Shown here one piece after another: positions 15,199 to 23,757 of a stretch of DNA of 23,763 bases. The stretch spans positions 1 to 23,763 of the forward strand of contig DATGXI010000137.1 in the NCBI GenBank assembly GCA_035299065.1, in the 5' to 3' direction. Source of the DNA: DASPJQ01 sp035299065 (lineage in GTDB: Bacteria; Bacteroidota; Bacteroidia; Flavobacteriales_D; UBA2798). The translations under genes were made by a program, and so were the position numbers. Every line of letters starts with the position of its first letter. Within the stretch, counting starts at the first letter, position 1. Under the pieces are notes generated by a model. The model was not told where the DNA came from. It did not search any database and was given only the letters and a program-made list of their open reading frames with translations.

Positions 15199-16379
15199 AA
15201 CCAACACATGACGGCTATTACGGAGAATTTGGCGGAGCATTTATTCCCGAACTTTTACACAGGAATGTAGAAGAGTTGCGTGAAAACTATGACCGTATAC
15301 TAAATGACGCGGCCTTCAAAAAAGAATATGATGACCTTTTACAAAATTATGTTGGACGTCCCACGCCATTGTACTTTGCTAAAAGGTTATCGGAAAAATA
15401 TGGGTGCAGTATTTTTCTAAAACGCGAAGATTTGAACCATACCGGTGCACACAAAATAAACAATGCCATTGGACAGGTTTTATTGGCTAAAAGGCTCAAT
15501 AAAAAGCATATTATAGCCGAAACAGGAGCCGGGCAACACGGTGTGGCAACTGCAACGGCCTGCGCATTGCTTGATTTGCCCTGTACGGTTTTTATGGGCA
15601 AAAAAGACATTACCCGCCAACAACCAAATGTGCTGCGTATGCACATGCTTGGTGCAAAACTTGTTTCTGTTGAATCGGGTTCGCAAACGCTAAAGGACGC
15701 AACCAATGAAGCCATACGCTACTGGATAAATAATCCTGAGGAAACGCATTACGTAATCGGATCGGTGGTTGGCCCGCACCCGTATCCTGATATGGTGGCC
15801 CGCTTTCAATCCATCATAAGTCAAGAGCTTAAAAAACAATTGCACGAACATACAGGTAACGCTTTACCAACGCATATTATGGCTTGTGTTGGCGGAGGAA
15901 GCAATGCCGCAGGTGTTTTTTATGATTTTATAAACGAAAGTTCAGTTGAATTAATAGGTGCCGAAGCCGGAGGGAAGGGTATTTATACAGATAAAACGGC
16001 CGCTACGCTTACCATAGGAAAGCCAGGTATTTTGCATGGATCATTTTCATACCTCATGCAGGATAAGGATGGACAGGTTGTGGAGCCGCACAGCATATCA
16101 GCCGGATTGGATTATCCCGGGGTTGGGCCTATGCACAGCTATTTACATGCGATTAAACGCGTAAAATATATTGCTGTAAACGATTTTGAAGCCATGGAAG
16201 CTGCTTTTGAACTGGTAAAACTTGAAGGAATAATTCCGGCAATTGAAACCGGTCATGCGTTTGGACTATTAAAAAAAATAAGGTTTAAACCAAACGACCG
16301 CGTTGTCATTTGCTTGTCGGGCAGGGGCGATAAAGACATGGCAAAGTATGAAGCCTACAGGGATGTAATGATTGATTAA
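15195..16379 (+). CDS. trpB: Tryptophan synthase beta subunit
   Basis: PLP enzyme that joins indole and serine. The protein has 394 residues. The PLP lysine is Lys87 in NHTGAHKINNA, the catalytic Glu109 lies in AETGAGQHGVATA, and the phosphate loop GGGSNAAG begins at 233; numbering of these matches the classical enteric enzyme. HSISAGLDYPGVGPMHSYL, EGIIPAIETGHA and the C-terminal CLSGRGDKD complete the signature. This is the ordinary TrpB1 type that partners TrpA, which follows after 11 bases. Confidence 0.98.
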   Translation: MKPTHDGYYGEFGGAFIPELLHRNVEELRENYDRILNDAAFKKEYDDLLQNYVGRPTPLYFAKRLSEKYGCSIFLKREDLNHTGAHKINNAIGQVLLAKRLNKKHIIAETGAGQHGVATATACALLDLPCTVFMGKKDITRQQPNVLRMHMLGAKLVSVESGSQTLKDATNEAIRYWINNPEETHYVIGSVVGPHPYPDMVARFQSIISQELKKQLHEHTGNALPTHIMACVGGGSNAAGVFYDFINESSVELIGAEAGGKGIYTDKTAATLTIGKPGILHGSFSYLMQDKDGQVVEPHSISAGLDYPGVGPMHSYLHAIKRVKYIAVNDFEAMEAAFELVKLEGIIPAIETGHAFGLLKKIRFKPNDRVVICLSGRGDKDMAKYEAYRDVMID

Positions 16380-16390
16380 AACCAAAGAAC

Positions 16391-17167
16391 ATGGAATTGA
16401 TAAACAACAACAATGAAAAAATAGTATCGGTGTTTTTTACGGCCGGTTACCCGCGGTTGGGATTGATTTGCCAAACATGCAACATGCTTGAGAAAGCCGG
16501 TGTAAACATGATTGAAATTGGCATACCCTGCAGCGACCCGTTGGCTGATGGACCAGTCATACAGGAAAGTTCACTGGTTGCCCTTGAAAATGGCATGACC
16601 CTTGAAATACTGTTTAAGGAGTTAAGTGAGTTGAGAAAAAAAGTAAAAATACCTGTTTTATTAATGGGTTACTACAACCAGGTGTTGCAGTATGGGGTAA
16701 AAGAATTTATACGTGAATCAAACAAATGTGGCGTTAATGGATTTATTATTCCAGATCAACCTGTTGAATCGGTGTTTGGTGAATTATGTAAGCAGCATAC
16801 TTTAGCCAATGTACGCCTGGTTTGTCCCTCAACAAGCAATGAGCGTATTAAAATGCTTGATGCATTAAGTACAGGATTTTTATACGTGGTTTCATCATCG
16901 GCAACAACAGGAGGTTCAGCAGTGAATGTTCCAGGTTATTTTGCACGGTTAAAAACGCTTGGGTTAAAAAACAAGCTGATAACCGGTTTTGGTATTAAAG
17001 ATGCTGCCAGTTTTGAAAGCGCAACTGAATTTACCAACGGAGCCATAGTTGGTTCAGCTTTTGTACGGTTTATTTCGGTTGAAAAAAACCTGGACCAGGA
17101 AAAAATAATTGAATTTGTGAAATCAATTAAACCAGCAATAACGGAACAACAACATATGTGCGTATAA
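16391..17167 (+). CDS. trpA: Tryptophan synthase alpha subunit
   Basis: Splits indole-3-glycerol phosphate and passes indole through the tunnel to TrpB. A 258-residue TIM barrel with FFTAGYPRLG, the catalytic Glu42 in MIEIGIPCSDPLADGPVIQ and Asp53 in the same segment, PVLLMGYYNQVLQYG, GVNGFIIPDQPVE, FLYVVSSSATTGG and the phosphate site around ITGFGIKD and GAIVGSAFV. IPCSDP replaces the usual IPFSDP. It ends ...QHMCV with TAA at 17165-17167. The structured intergenic element begins just after. Confidence 0.97.
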   Translation: MELINNNNEKIVSVFFTAGYPRLGLICQTCNMLEKAGVNMIEIGIPCSDPLADGPVIQESSLVALENGMTLEILFKELSELRKKVKIPVLLMGYYNQVLQYGVKEFIRESNKCGVNGFIIPDQPVESVFGELCKQHTLANVRLVCPSTSNERIKMLDALSTGFLYVVSSSATTGGSAVNVPGYFARLKTLGLKNKLITGFGIKDAASFESATEFTNGAIVGSAFVRFISVEKNLDQEKIIEFVKSIKPAITEQQHMCV

Positions 17168-17393
17168 ACTCTGCCAGGGATAGTAGTGGAAAGCCCGGAG
17201 CCAAAAAAAGCAGGTGGTTTTTTAGCATTGAAGGGTTGATTTTTTTTGGCGAGGACTTGCAACGAATAGCCCGGTGTCACACAACAACCGGAAATACATT
17301 TGGGAAGAAAAGCATTTTTGTTGTGGGAGAGGCGGCCGCATACAGAGCATTATAAGACCGGGAATAGAAATTTTAAGTTTAACATAAAAAACG
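17168..17393 (+). other. 226-base trpA-DAHP synthase intergenic region
   Basis: No convincing gene lies here. It contains the structured element listed separately (17174-17275) and, after it, a second inverted repeat CACAACAA (17280-17287) / TTGTTGTG (17318-17325) with a 30-base loop. TAAGTTTA about 20 bases before the DAHP synthase ATG is one base from the -7 consensus but has no good -33 partner, so a separate promoter is uncertain. Confidence 0.6.
17174..17275 (+). ncRNA. Structured intergenic element with paired AGCCCGG motifs
   Basis: GGGATAGTAGTGGAAAGCCCGG (17178-17199, split here for description: GGGATAG then GTGGAAAGCCCGG) stands before a hairpin, GCCAAAAAAA (17200-17209) / TTTTTTTGGC (17241-17250), which is followed by GGACTTGCAACGAATAGCCCGG-type sequence ending at 17274. 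The two flanks share GAAAGCCCGG / GAATAGCCCGG. I recall this composite layout (GGGATAG..AGCCCGG, variable hairpin, GCAACGAATAGCCCGG) as a dispersed conserved element in Bacteroidota genomes, but I cannot name the Rfam family or its function. It may be a 3' structured RNA of the trp transcript, a leader of the next gene, or a repeat. Confidence 0.5.
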
Positions 17394-18389
17394 ATGATCA
17401 TACAATTAAAAAGCAGTTTGACTGAAAACGATTATTCAGTAATTGAAAACAACCTGACGATACATAAATTTGGTTTTGTGCGCGTGAATGCGGGTAAAAA
17501 AAATTATTATGTATGTGTGGGAAAAAACGAAGTTGACTTGCGGACATTTGGCCACCTCAAAGGTGTGGAAGACGTTTTCAGGGTAACTGATCAGTATAAA
17601 CTTGTTTCTTCGCAATGGAGAATTGAGCCTACAGTAATTGATTTGGGAAATGATGTGAAAATAGGTAATGGTCATTTATCCATCATGGCTGGTCCGTGTG
17701 CTATTGAAAATGAAAACCAGGTTGAAGAAATTGTAATGCATTTGGTTAAAAATAACATTAAGATTATGCGTGGGGGAGTGTTTAAACCACGAAGCTCGCC
17801 TTATGCGTTCAGGGGCATGGGAATGGAGGGGTTAAAAATGTTTTCGCGTATTTGTAAGGCCAATCATATTAAGTTGGTAACCGAAGTGATGGAACTTAAC
17901 CAGGTTGAAGAAATGCTGCCGTATGTGGATATTTTCCAGGTGGGCGCCCGCAATTCACAAAATTTTAATTTATTGGATGTCCTGGGTGAGTGCCGCAAGC
18001 CTGTTTTATTAAAGCGTGGCATAAGCGGTACAATTGACGAACTATTGCATTCAGCCGAATACATGTACAGTCGCGGCAACGATCAGCTTATGTTGTGTGA
18101 GCGGGGCATACGTTCATTTGAAAATGCGTATAGAAATACGTTTGACATAAATGCAATTGCTTTATTGAAGGAAAAATCACATTTGCCGGTGATTGCTGAT
18201 CCTTCGCACGGAGTGGGTATTCGAAAACATGTACCAACGGTAGCGCTTGCTGCAGCGGTTGCCGGAGCTGACGGAGTGATTTATGAAGTTCATCCAACGC
18301 CTGAACTTGCAAAAAGCGATGCGCAGCAAACGCTTGATTTTACTGAATCCACGCGGTTGATTGAAAAACTAAGGTCAGTTGTTAACTGA
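17394..18389 (+). CDS. 3-deoxy-7-phosphoheptulonate (DAHP) synthase, AroA-beta / Thermotoga-type
   Basis: Condenses PEP and erythrose-4-phosphate, the first step of the shikimate pathway. The 331-residue protein has an N-terminal ferredoxin-like regulatory domain of about 75 residues (MIIQLKSSLTENDYSVIENN...), then the TIM barrel: MAGPCAIE with metal-ligand Cys102, RGGVFKPRSSPYAFRG (127-141), FQVGARNSQNF, LLKRGISG, CERGIRSFE, ADPSHGVG with the metal-ligand His, and EVHPTPELAKSD. This architecture is that of DAHP synthases regulated by an aromatic amino acid through the N-terminal domain; which one is not visible. Its place behind trpA suggests it feeds chorismate to the Trp branch. The last codons overlap the convergent lipoprotein gene by 15 bases. 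Confidence 0.95.
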   Translation: MIIQLKSSLTENDYSVIENNLTIHKFGFVRVNAGKKNYYVCVGKNEVDLRTFGHLKGVEDVFRVTDQYKLVSSQWRIEPTVIDLGNDVKIGNGHLSIMAGPCAIENENQVEEIVMHLVKNNIKIMRGGVFKPRSSPYAFRGMGMEGLKMFSRICKANHIKLVTEVMELNQVEEMLPYVDIFQVGARNSQNFNLLDVLGECRKPVLLKRGISGTIDELLHSAEYMYSRGNDQLMLCERGIRSFENAYRNTFDINAIALLKEKSHLPVIADPSHGVGIRKHVPTVALAAAVAGADGVIYEVHPTPELAKSDAQQTLDFTESTRLIEKLRSVVN

Positions 18390-18866
18390 TTGTACAAGGT
18401 AAATCACTTCGTTGTTGACGGTATAAAAATACGAATCAAAATTAATGTTGGTGATTTCGGTTTTTTTATCGCCTTCATTCAGGACAATGCGTCTTAGATT
18501 AAATACGCGGTCATTGATGAAATGCTGGTCATGTGCGTTGTAGCGGTCATTGTCAAGATGACCAATGCTGATGGCCGAATGTGGAGGAAGCTGAACACTG
18601 TAATGAAAATCATCAGCACCCCTTACTTTTGACAGGCTAAGCGGCTTGTCGTAATCAATGGAAAAACGTTTATCAACTCCATACGCGGTAAGCGTTCCCG
18701 AAGCGTTATCGAATATGGGAATTCCTTTGGCAAGGTCCATAAGGCTAACTTCAACCTGCACGGTCTTATTGGTATTGTTGATGATGTAAAAGGGAACAAT
18801 CCATGAACAGCTTTGCAGGAACAGGGCTAAAACGGGAAGGAATGCAATTATTTTTTTTGTATGCAT
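18375..18866 (-). CDS. Small lipoprotein of unknown function
   Basis: 163 residues. MHTKKIIAFLPVLALFLQSCSW is a lipoprotein signal peptide with LQSC as lipobox (Cys20). The mature part is beta-rich (YIINNTNKTVQVEVSLMDL, FSIDYDKPLSL, YSVQLPPHSAISIG, KTEITNINFDSYFYTVNNEVIYLV) without a recognisable family. It begins three bases after the stop of the GNAT gene, so it is the last gene of the CotH-GNAT-lipoprotein set. Its 3' end overlaps the end of the DAHP synthase gene on the other strand. Confidence 0.75.
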   Translation of the reverse strand: MHTKKIIAFLPVLALFLQSCSWIVPFYIINNTNKTVQVEVSLMDLAKGIPIFDNASGTLTAYGVDKRFSIDYDKPLSLSKVRGADDFHYSVQLPPHSAISIGHLDNDRYNAHDQHFINDRVFNLRRIVLNEGDKKTEITNINFDSYFYTVNNEVIYLVQSVNN

Positions 18867-18869
18867 GGC

Positions 18870-19298
18870 TTATAAGTCAAGGTGAAACACTTTTTGTTCC
18901 TTGTTTTCTGTAAAACCCAGTTTTGTATAAAATTTATGCGATTCGGTACGTTTTACGTTACAACGCACCCGCAAGGTTTCACAATTTTTGCCAGCGGCCC
19001 ATTGTTTAACCTGTTCAATTAATTTTTTGCCAATGCCCAATCCGCGTGCGCACTCATCAACAACCAGGCCGCTTATTTCAATGAATTTTGATTCCAGGCG
19101 AACGGCCAGAAATGCCTGGATCCATCCGGTTATTTGGTTATGTTCAATAGCAACAAATGCACAGTGTTCAGGATTATTTAAAATATACTGTATGCTTTGT
19201 TGAGTTTGCTCAGGTGAAACATTATAACCCAATTGTTTTGTCAACGCGCGAATGCCATCCCCATCGTTCACGTTTATTTCGCGAATGGAAATGCTCAT
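18870..19298 (-). CDS. GNAT-family N-acetyltransferase
   Basis: 142 residues. The acetyl-CoA pyrophosphate loop is RGLGIGKKL (85-93), following the strand FIEISGLVVDECA, and the C-terminal motif B is ESHKFYTKLGFTENKEQKVFHLDL, all typical of a single-domain GNAT. Substrates of such enzymes are small amines or protein N-termini and cannot be predicted here. The ATG overlaps the CotH gene stop by one base (TAATG), and the next gene begins three bases after its stop, so all three are coupled. A functional link between a cytoplasmic acetyltransferase and a secreted CotH protein is not evident. Confidence 0.9.
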   Translation of the reverse strand: MSISIREINVNDGDGIRALTKQLGYNVSPEQTQQSIQYILNNPEHCAFVAIEHNQITGWIQAFLAVRLESKFIEISGLVVDECARGLGIGKKLIEQVKQWAAGKNCETLRVRCNVKRTESHKFYTKLGFTENKEQKVFHLDL

Positions 19299-22200
19299 TA
19301 ATTTTTGTTTTTCACAACTTTAATGACTTCACTCATTTCACTTGCTGTATATTTTACAAAATAAACACCATCAGGCAACATGAGTTGTTTCGTGTTAACA
19401 CTTACCTGATGGTTTCCCGGAGTTTGCCATTCATCGCCCGAAATAAGTGTGGTTACTTTACGGCCAACCACATCGTATAAATCAACGGTAACACGCATGT
19501 CCTCTATCAATTCAAACTCGAGCGTAATGGCATCGGTAAATGGATTTGGATAGGCATTAAACCCGTATTCAAGTTCTTTAAAGTATGCGGTGAAATTGTC
19601 ATTGGTATTTACATTAATGGTCATTGAGGTGTTTTTGTCTTCTGTAACAAGGTTATCAGATTTCCAGTACATAAATTTATAACCTGGTTGAGGTGTGGCT
19701 GTCATGGTAACCGGTACACCATCAAAATAAATTCCGTTCCAGGGCAACTCTTCGGGTGTAATGGTGTTTAGTTTTATGGTGCCGGTATTTGCGGGTGAAA
19801 CATTCAGCCCTACGTTAACCTGTTTCACCAGGTCAAATTCGCTTTCAAGTGAATCGCGTACGTACCCTGCGCGGCAATTGATAAAATCAACCATTTCTTC
19901 AATCTCGGCCAACCATTCGGTAACATTTGTAGAACGACCAACTGTCCATATGCCAAAAATATCAATTGGACCGTTCCACCGTGCAAAATGCCTGGCCATT
20001 TCAGGCATCATTTCATCGCGCATGGCATATGCTGTATTGGTAAATGGTGTTGGATGAAATGTTGTATTCATTAAATCGCAGTAACGGTTAATGAAATGGT
20101 TTTTAAAATCAGTGTTGTTTAAAAACGAGGTAAGCATTTCAACGTGTTTGCTTTTATAAATAACCGAGGGATCAATGATCTGGTTTAATAACCCGTAAGG
20201 ACAATGTGCAGCCGCACCATCAAACAGTGCTAAACCCAGGTCGGTATCCCATAAGACATAACGCCATTTGCTGGCCGGTGAATGTGTACGCCAGAATTTA
20301 ATGTTGTTGGTTCCCTGTGCATGTGCCACATCATCGGTCCATATCCAGTCGCTGTTGTTGTAATAGGTTTCGGCAATAAAATAATCGCAATAATTATCCA
20401 GGTCAATCAGGTTTAGTGCAGAGTCGTAATTGCTTTGAATGGTAAGGTCAGAACCACCAATGAATTCAACCATGTTCAGAAAATCGGTGTTGGTGCCATT
20501 TAAAATATCGCCTTCAAAACGCAAGAGGTCAACATTTTCCGGATCCACGTTGTGATTTTCGGCAATATAATATTCATCCTGCCGCTCGCGCATTTCGTAC
20601 ACGCCCCAATAGTCGCCATTTAAAAACAACGTTGCAGGCTCGCCAGCCATCAGGTCAACATCACATTTCTCCAACATTTTATGCATTAACCTATCGCGAA
20701 AATGGCAGGTATTCCAGTCAATACCGGCATTGCGTATGTTGAAACTTCTGAATTTGTTTATGTTTTTTGATGGAAACAGTTGGTAATTGATGTATGGGTC
20801 GGCATAATCATCATTGGCTGAAATGCGAAAACTTTTTTGTGGCCAGGCCTTTGAATAATTACCGTGTATGCTCAGGGCGTTATCCAATTCAAATCCTTGC
20901 TGATGGTTTAAATCAAAAAATTCGGTATGCGCCTGCTTTTTCCATCCCTTCCAGAAATTGGCATTCTGGTAGGGAAGTGCTGTGTCGGCATCAGGACCCA
21001 TTACATAAATTCCCGTATTCCAATCCCAGAGGTTTGACGAGTCGGTACACACCGAAATAACGCGTGAACTTATATTTTCATTGATGAAATAGGTGTTGGT
21101 AATGGTTGAGCTTGGTAAACTGAGGCCGGCCAGGTCAAATGCCCTTGCGCGCAAAACGGTTGTTGAACCAATGGTAATTGGACCCGTGTACAGGGGTGCA
21201 GTTGTATACCAGGGCTCATTTCCATTGGTGGTATAAAACACGGCGCATCCCGCAGGCACGTTAATGCTTACTGTTTGTGATCCGCTGTAAAATCCTGCAG
21301 GAAGATCAAACGAAGGTTCGATCACATAATTGTTAAAGCACGGTGAAACATCATTGGTGTCTTTTGGAGTTGGAAAAATAAATGTGCAAAATGTACTTGC
21401 ACCATCGGTTGATCGTCCGCGTGAATTGTTCACCTTGATTGGGCCAAATGTTTGCGAATCGATCACGGTTCCTGCTGCATTGCTCAGGCTTAAACCAAAA
21501 CCGCCACTTGCCAGTGAAAAATTGGTGTGGGTTGAAAAATCAGATGGAAAAGAAGGGAATGCTGATGTGATGCTTGTAGACCCCAGTACCAGGTAAGGAA
21601 TTAGTGAAATATCATCCAGGCCTGTTGAGGAATTATTGCACTGGATGGAAAAAACGTTCGTTCCGGGTTTAAGCGCAGTAGCTAAAACCGATTTTGGCAC
21701 AAGGTAAAATTCAGGTTCGCCACCCCAGTATAAATGTGCTTCGTGATCGTCATACGCGGGGGTATTGTAAGCGGGATGATCGCCATAAATACCAATGTTG
21801 CTGCGCGCAATTTCCACTCCGTTTAGCCAGGCAACAAATGAGTCATCATAGTCAATCATTAAAAAACCCATTGGGTATACGCTGGTATCGGTTACGGTAA
21901 AACTTTTTCGTGCAAACACCGAGTAGGAAACACCGGTTGTTGTATTGTCGTCACCATCTCCATAACCAATTCCACCAATTCCTGACGGCCAACCGGAATC
22001 ATTAAACCCGGGCTGATACCAGGCCGTATCGGCAGGTGGGCCCGAGTTTGCAAAATATTTCCAAACATTGTCAGCATAAACCGGCAATTCCCAATGGTCA
22101 ATTACCGATTTACGGTTTTTTTCAGATGCATAAATGGTAAGGTGTGCGTATGGATTAATAATGAGTTCGGGAAAAATCCATTCAGTTATTTCGGTTCCTT

Positions 22201-22417
22201 CGGTATAGGTAAATTTGTAATTTGCCAGGTTAACAGCAGTGCCGGTTGGGTTATACAATTCAATCCAGTCTTCAAAGTCGCCATCCTCATCAGGAAAATA
22301 AGCGTCATTGGCTGAGGAGACCTCGTTGATAACAATTTGGGAAAATGATGAAAAAGGGAAAAACCCTGATAAAAAAAAGACAAAACAAAGAGGAAATGTA
22401 ATTTTTTTTAAATGCAT
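19298..22417 (-). CDS. Secreted LTD-CotH kinase protein with type IX secretion sorting domain
   Basis: 1039 residues. In order: signal peptide MHLKKITFPLCFVFFLSGFF...FSQ; lamin-tail domain (about 27-110, IVINEVSSAND, DWIELYNPTGTAVNLANYKF); a jelly-roll-like segment; a chitobiase/beta-hexosaminidase C-terminal-type domain (about 365-440, GCAVFYTTNGNEPWYTTAPLYTGPI); the CotH domain (about 480-800) with LNGDYWGVYEMRERQDEYY near 595-612 and WDTDLGLALF at 723-732; an InlB-like repeat (VTMTATPQPGYKFMYWKSD); and a T9SS C-terminal sorting domain (YPNPFTDAITLEFEL...GVYFVKYTA...VIKVVKNKN). CotH proteins are atypical kinases that phosphorylate secreted proteins; whether this one does is not shown. TATCTTTA (minus strand, 22473-22480) resembles a -7 box. 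Probably a cell-surface or released protein. Confidence 0.92.
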   Translation of the reverse strand: MHLKKITFPLCFVFFLSGFFPFSSFSQIVINEVSSANDAYFPDEDGDFEDWIELYNPTGTAVNLANYKFTYTEGTEITEWIFPELIINPYAHLTIYASEKNRKSVIDHWELPVYADNVWKYFANSGPPADTAWYQPGFNDSGWPSGIGGIGYGDGDDNTTTGVSYSVFARKSFTVTDTSVYPMGFLMIDYDDSFVAWLNGVEIARSNIGIYGDHPAYNTPAYDDHEAHLYWGGEPEFYLVPKSVLATALKPGTNVFSIQCNNSSTGLDDISLIPYLVLGSTSITSAFPSFPSDFSTHTNFSLASGGFGLSLSNAAGTVIDSQTFGPIKVNNSRGRSTDGASTFCTFIFPTPKDTNDVSPCFNNYVIEPSFDLPAGFYSGSQTVSINVPAGCAVFYTTNGNEPWYTTAPLYTGPITIGSTTVLRARAFDLAGLSLPSSTITNTYFINENISSRVISVCTDSSNLWDWNTGIYVMGPDADTALPYQNANFWKGWKKQAHTEFFDLNHQQGFELDNALSIHGNYSKAWPQKSFRISANDDYADPYINYQLFPSKNINKFRSFNIRNAGIDWNTCHFRDRLMHKMLEKCDVDLMAGEPATLFLNGDYWGVYEMRERQDEYYIAENHNVDPENVDLLRFEGDILNGTNTDFLNMVEFIGGSDLTIQSNYDSALNLIDLDNYCDYFIAETYYNNSDWIWTDDVAHAQGTNNIKFWRTHSPASKWRYVLWDTDLGLALFDGAAAHCPYGLLNQIIDPSVIYKSKHVEMLTSFLNNTDFKNHFINRYCDLMNTTFHPTPFTNTAYAMRDEMMPEMARHFARWNGPIDIFGIWTVGRSTNVTEWLAEIEEMVDFINCRAGYVRDSLESEFDLVKQVNVGLNVSPANTGTIKLNTITPEELPWNGIYFDGVPVTMTATPQPGYKFMYWKSDNLVTEDKNTSMTINVNTNDNFTAYFKELEYGFNAYPNPFTDAITLEFELIEDMRVTVDLYDVVGRKVTTLISGDEWQTPGNHQVSVNTKQLMLPDGVYFVKYTASEMSEVIKVVKNKN

Positions 22418-22489
22418 GGTGCGTTTTAAGTCGTTTTAGTGGTTGTTTTCATTGGAGAAACCGTGGTAAGGGTAAAGATAAGAAATTTT

Positions 22490-23224
22490 TCAAATCATGT
22501 AAATGCCGGCAAGGGTTATGCCCGTGAAAAAGAAAATAAAGGGGCTGTCCCAGGTGTGTGGTGCCCTGGCTTCGGCCAGGGTAGAAATGACAGGAACTAC
22601 ACATAACGCAACAATGAATTGTGTTTGTGTAAAATGTGAATGGAAAAGGAAAATAGTTAGAACAGCGGTTAAAAAAACGCAGGCGCTCCCTTCAATGGTG
22701 CGTGTGAAACGGGCATGTGTAAAAAGTGCATAGGTGGTGTATTTGTGTTTTCCCCATGTTATGCCAACAGGTTCAGCCAAACCATCGCCAATGGCATTAA
22801 TCAGTATAATTATGGGTATGGCTTCGGTATGTCCAATGTGTTTGAACCAAATCCAAAGAGGTAAAGCAACAAGGTAGGTTGCCAGGTATTGTGTAAATAG
22901 CCATTTTAATGTGTGCGGGCGATCTTCAGGCCGGTCAAAGGCGGCAAACATCAGCCGTACAATTTTTACTTTGTTGCGAATGGGTTTGATGTAAATAATA
23001 AGGGTTGATATGCCTACCAGTGAAACAATAATTTGAGCTGTGGCCGATTCTTCAAACGGAATTAACCATCCGATCATATACGGTGAAAAGAAAACAAAAA
23101 AATGATTGATCTTGCGTGTATAATTGACTTTCCAGCCATACCGGGTAACAAGTATACCATGGCACAAAGCTATAACATGTATAAATGCAAACTCAACAAG
23201 TTGGTTGTAAAATAAGTTATTCAA
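22490..23224 (-). CDS. Polyprenol/phytol kinase-like membrane protein, TTG start
   Basis: 244 residues with about seven hydrophobic helices. Conserved elements of the dolichol kinase/phytol kinase (CTP-dependent) superfamily are visible: TRKINHF at 36-42, GDGLAEPVGITWGKHKY (146-162), RTIEGSACVF (175-184) and AEARAPHTWDSP (217-228). These enzymes phosphorylate long-chain isoprenoid alcohols at the membrane. The frame's first possible start is TTG, overlapping the stop of the upstream gene (TTGA); the first ATG lies at residue 50, after the conserved RKINH motif, so a non-ATG start is required. Translation is presumably coupled to the upstream gene. The alcohol substrate is unknown. Confidence 0.75.
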   Translation of the reverse strand: MNNLFYNQLVEFAFIHVIALCHGILVTRYGWKVNYTRKINHFFVFFSPYMIGWLIPFEESATAQIIVSLVGISTLIIYIKPIRNKVKIVRLMFAAFDRPEDRPHTLKWLFTQYLATYLVALPLWIWFKHIGHTEAIPIIILINAIGDGLAEPVGITWGKHKYTTYALFTHARFTRTIEGSACVFLTAVLTIFLFHSHFTQTQFIVALCVVPVISTLAEARAPHTWDSPFIFFFTGITLAGIYMI

Positions 23225-23757
23225 GTTGTTTTGCGTTTTAAAACGGTTGCGTCCAAATAACTTTTTACAGCAAAATCAATGTTGCGGGTGGAACATTCAT
23301 GTGTTAAAAAGGGAATTGTTATTTTAGTGGTATAGCCAGTGCCAAGCTTAAAATTAAAACGAATGCGTTTGCCCGATGTTGTGGTGGCGTCAAGGTAAAC
23401 CAACTGTTTAATGCTTAATTTATACCAGTTAATGGATACCACTTCTTCGGCCTTCCCTTCGTTATCAACATGCAAAATTGCAGTGTCAGTCAGCATTAAT
23501 TGGCCTTTGTAATAGCGGTTAATGCGCCAGGGTATTAACCATTTTCCAATCCCAAACAATATAAATATGAGTAAAAAAAGTGCAATGAAAAGAAACACCA
23601 GGTAAGTTTGGTTGTTGCCTGCATAATTCCACATAACCTGTGTCTGGAACAACAAGGCAATTCCAACGAGGGCAAAAATCAGGGAAGAAATAATGCAGAA
23701 ACGCGCAATGTATTGCAGGGGTGTTGGATTGAATTTAAGAAGTTCAGTTCCTTGCAT
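23221..23757 (-). CDS. Two-helix membrane protein of unknown function
   Basis: 178 residues. Two hydrophobic helices (IARFCIISSLIFALVGIALLF and YLVFLFIALFLLIFILFGIG) form a hairpin anchor. After WLIPWRINRYYKGQL comes a beta-rich cytoplasmic domain of about 95 residues (LMLTDTAILHVDN..EEVVSINWYKLSIKQLVYLDATTTSGKRIRFNFKL), which has the look of a PH-like domain but is not assigned. An in-frame TAG six bases upstream of the ATG shows the N-terminus is complete although it lies at the window edge. Its stop overlaps the TTG start of the kinase-like gene. Confidence 0.7.
   Translation of the reverse strand: MQGTELLKFNPTPLQYIARFCIISSLIFALVGIALLFQTQVMWNYAGNNQTYLVFLFIALFLLIFILFGIGKWLIPWRINRYYKGQLMLTDTAILHVDNEGKAEEVVSINWYKLSIKQLVYLDATTTSGKRIRFNFKLGTGYTTKITIPFLTHECSTRNIDFAVKSYLDATVLKRKTT

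Noticed and set aside
17158..17355. 65-codon frame with RWFFSIEGLIFF that might be an aromatic leader peptide for the DAHP synthase
   Set aside because: It starts at a GTG inside trpA, is long for a leader, and its Trp-Phe-Phe codons come from the GGTGG and T-rich loop of the structured element; no terminator/antiterminator pair follows.
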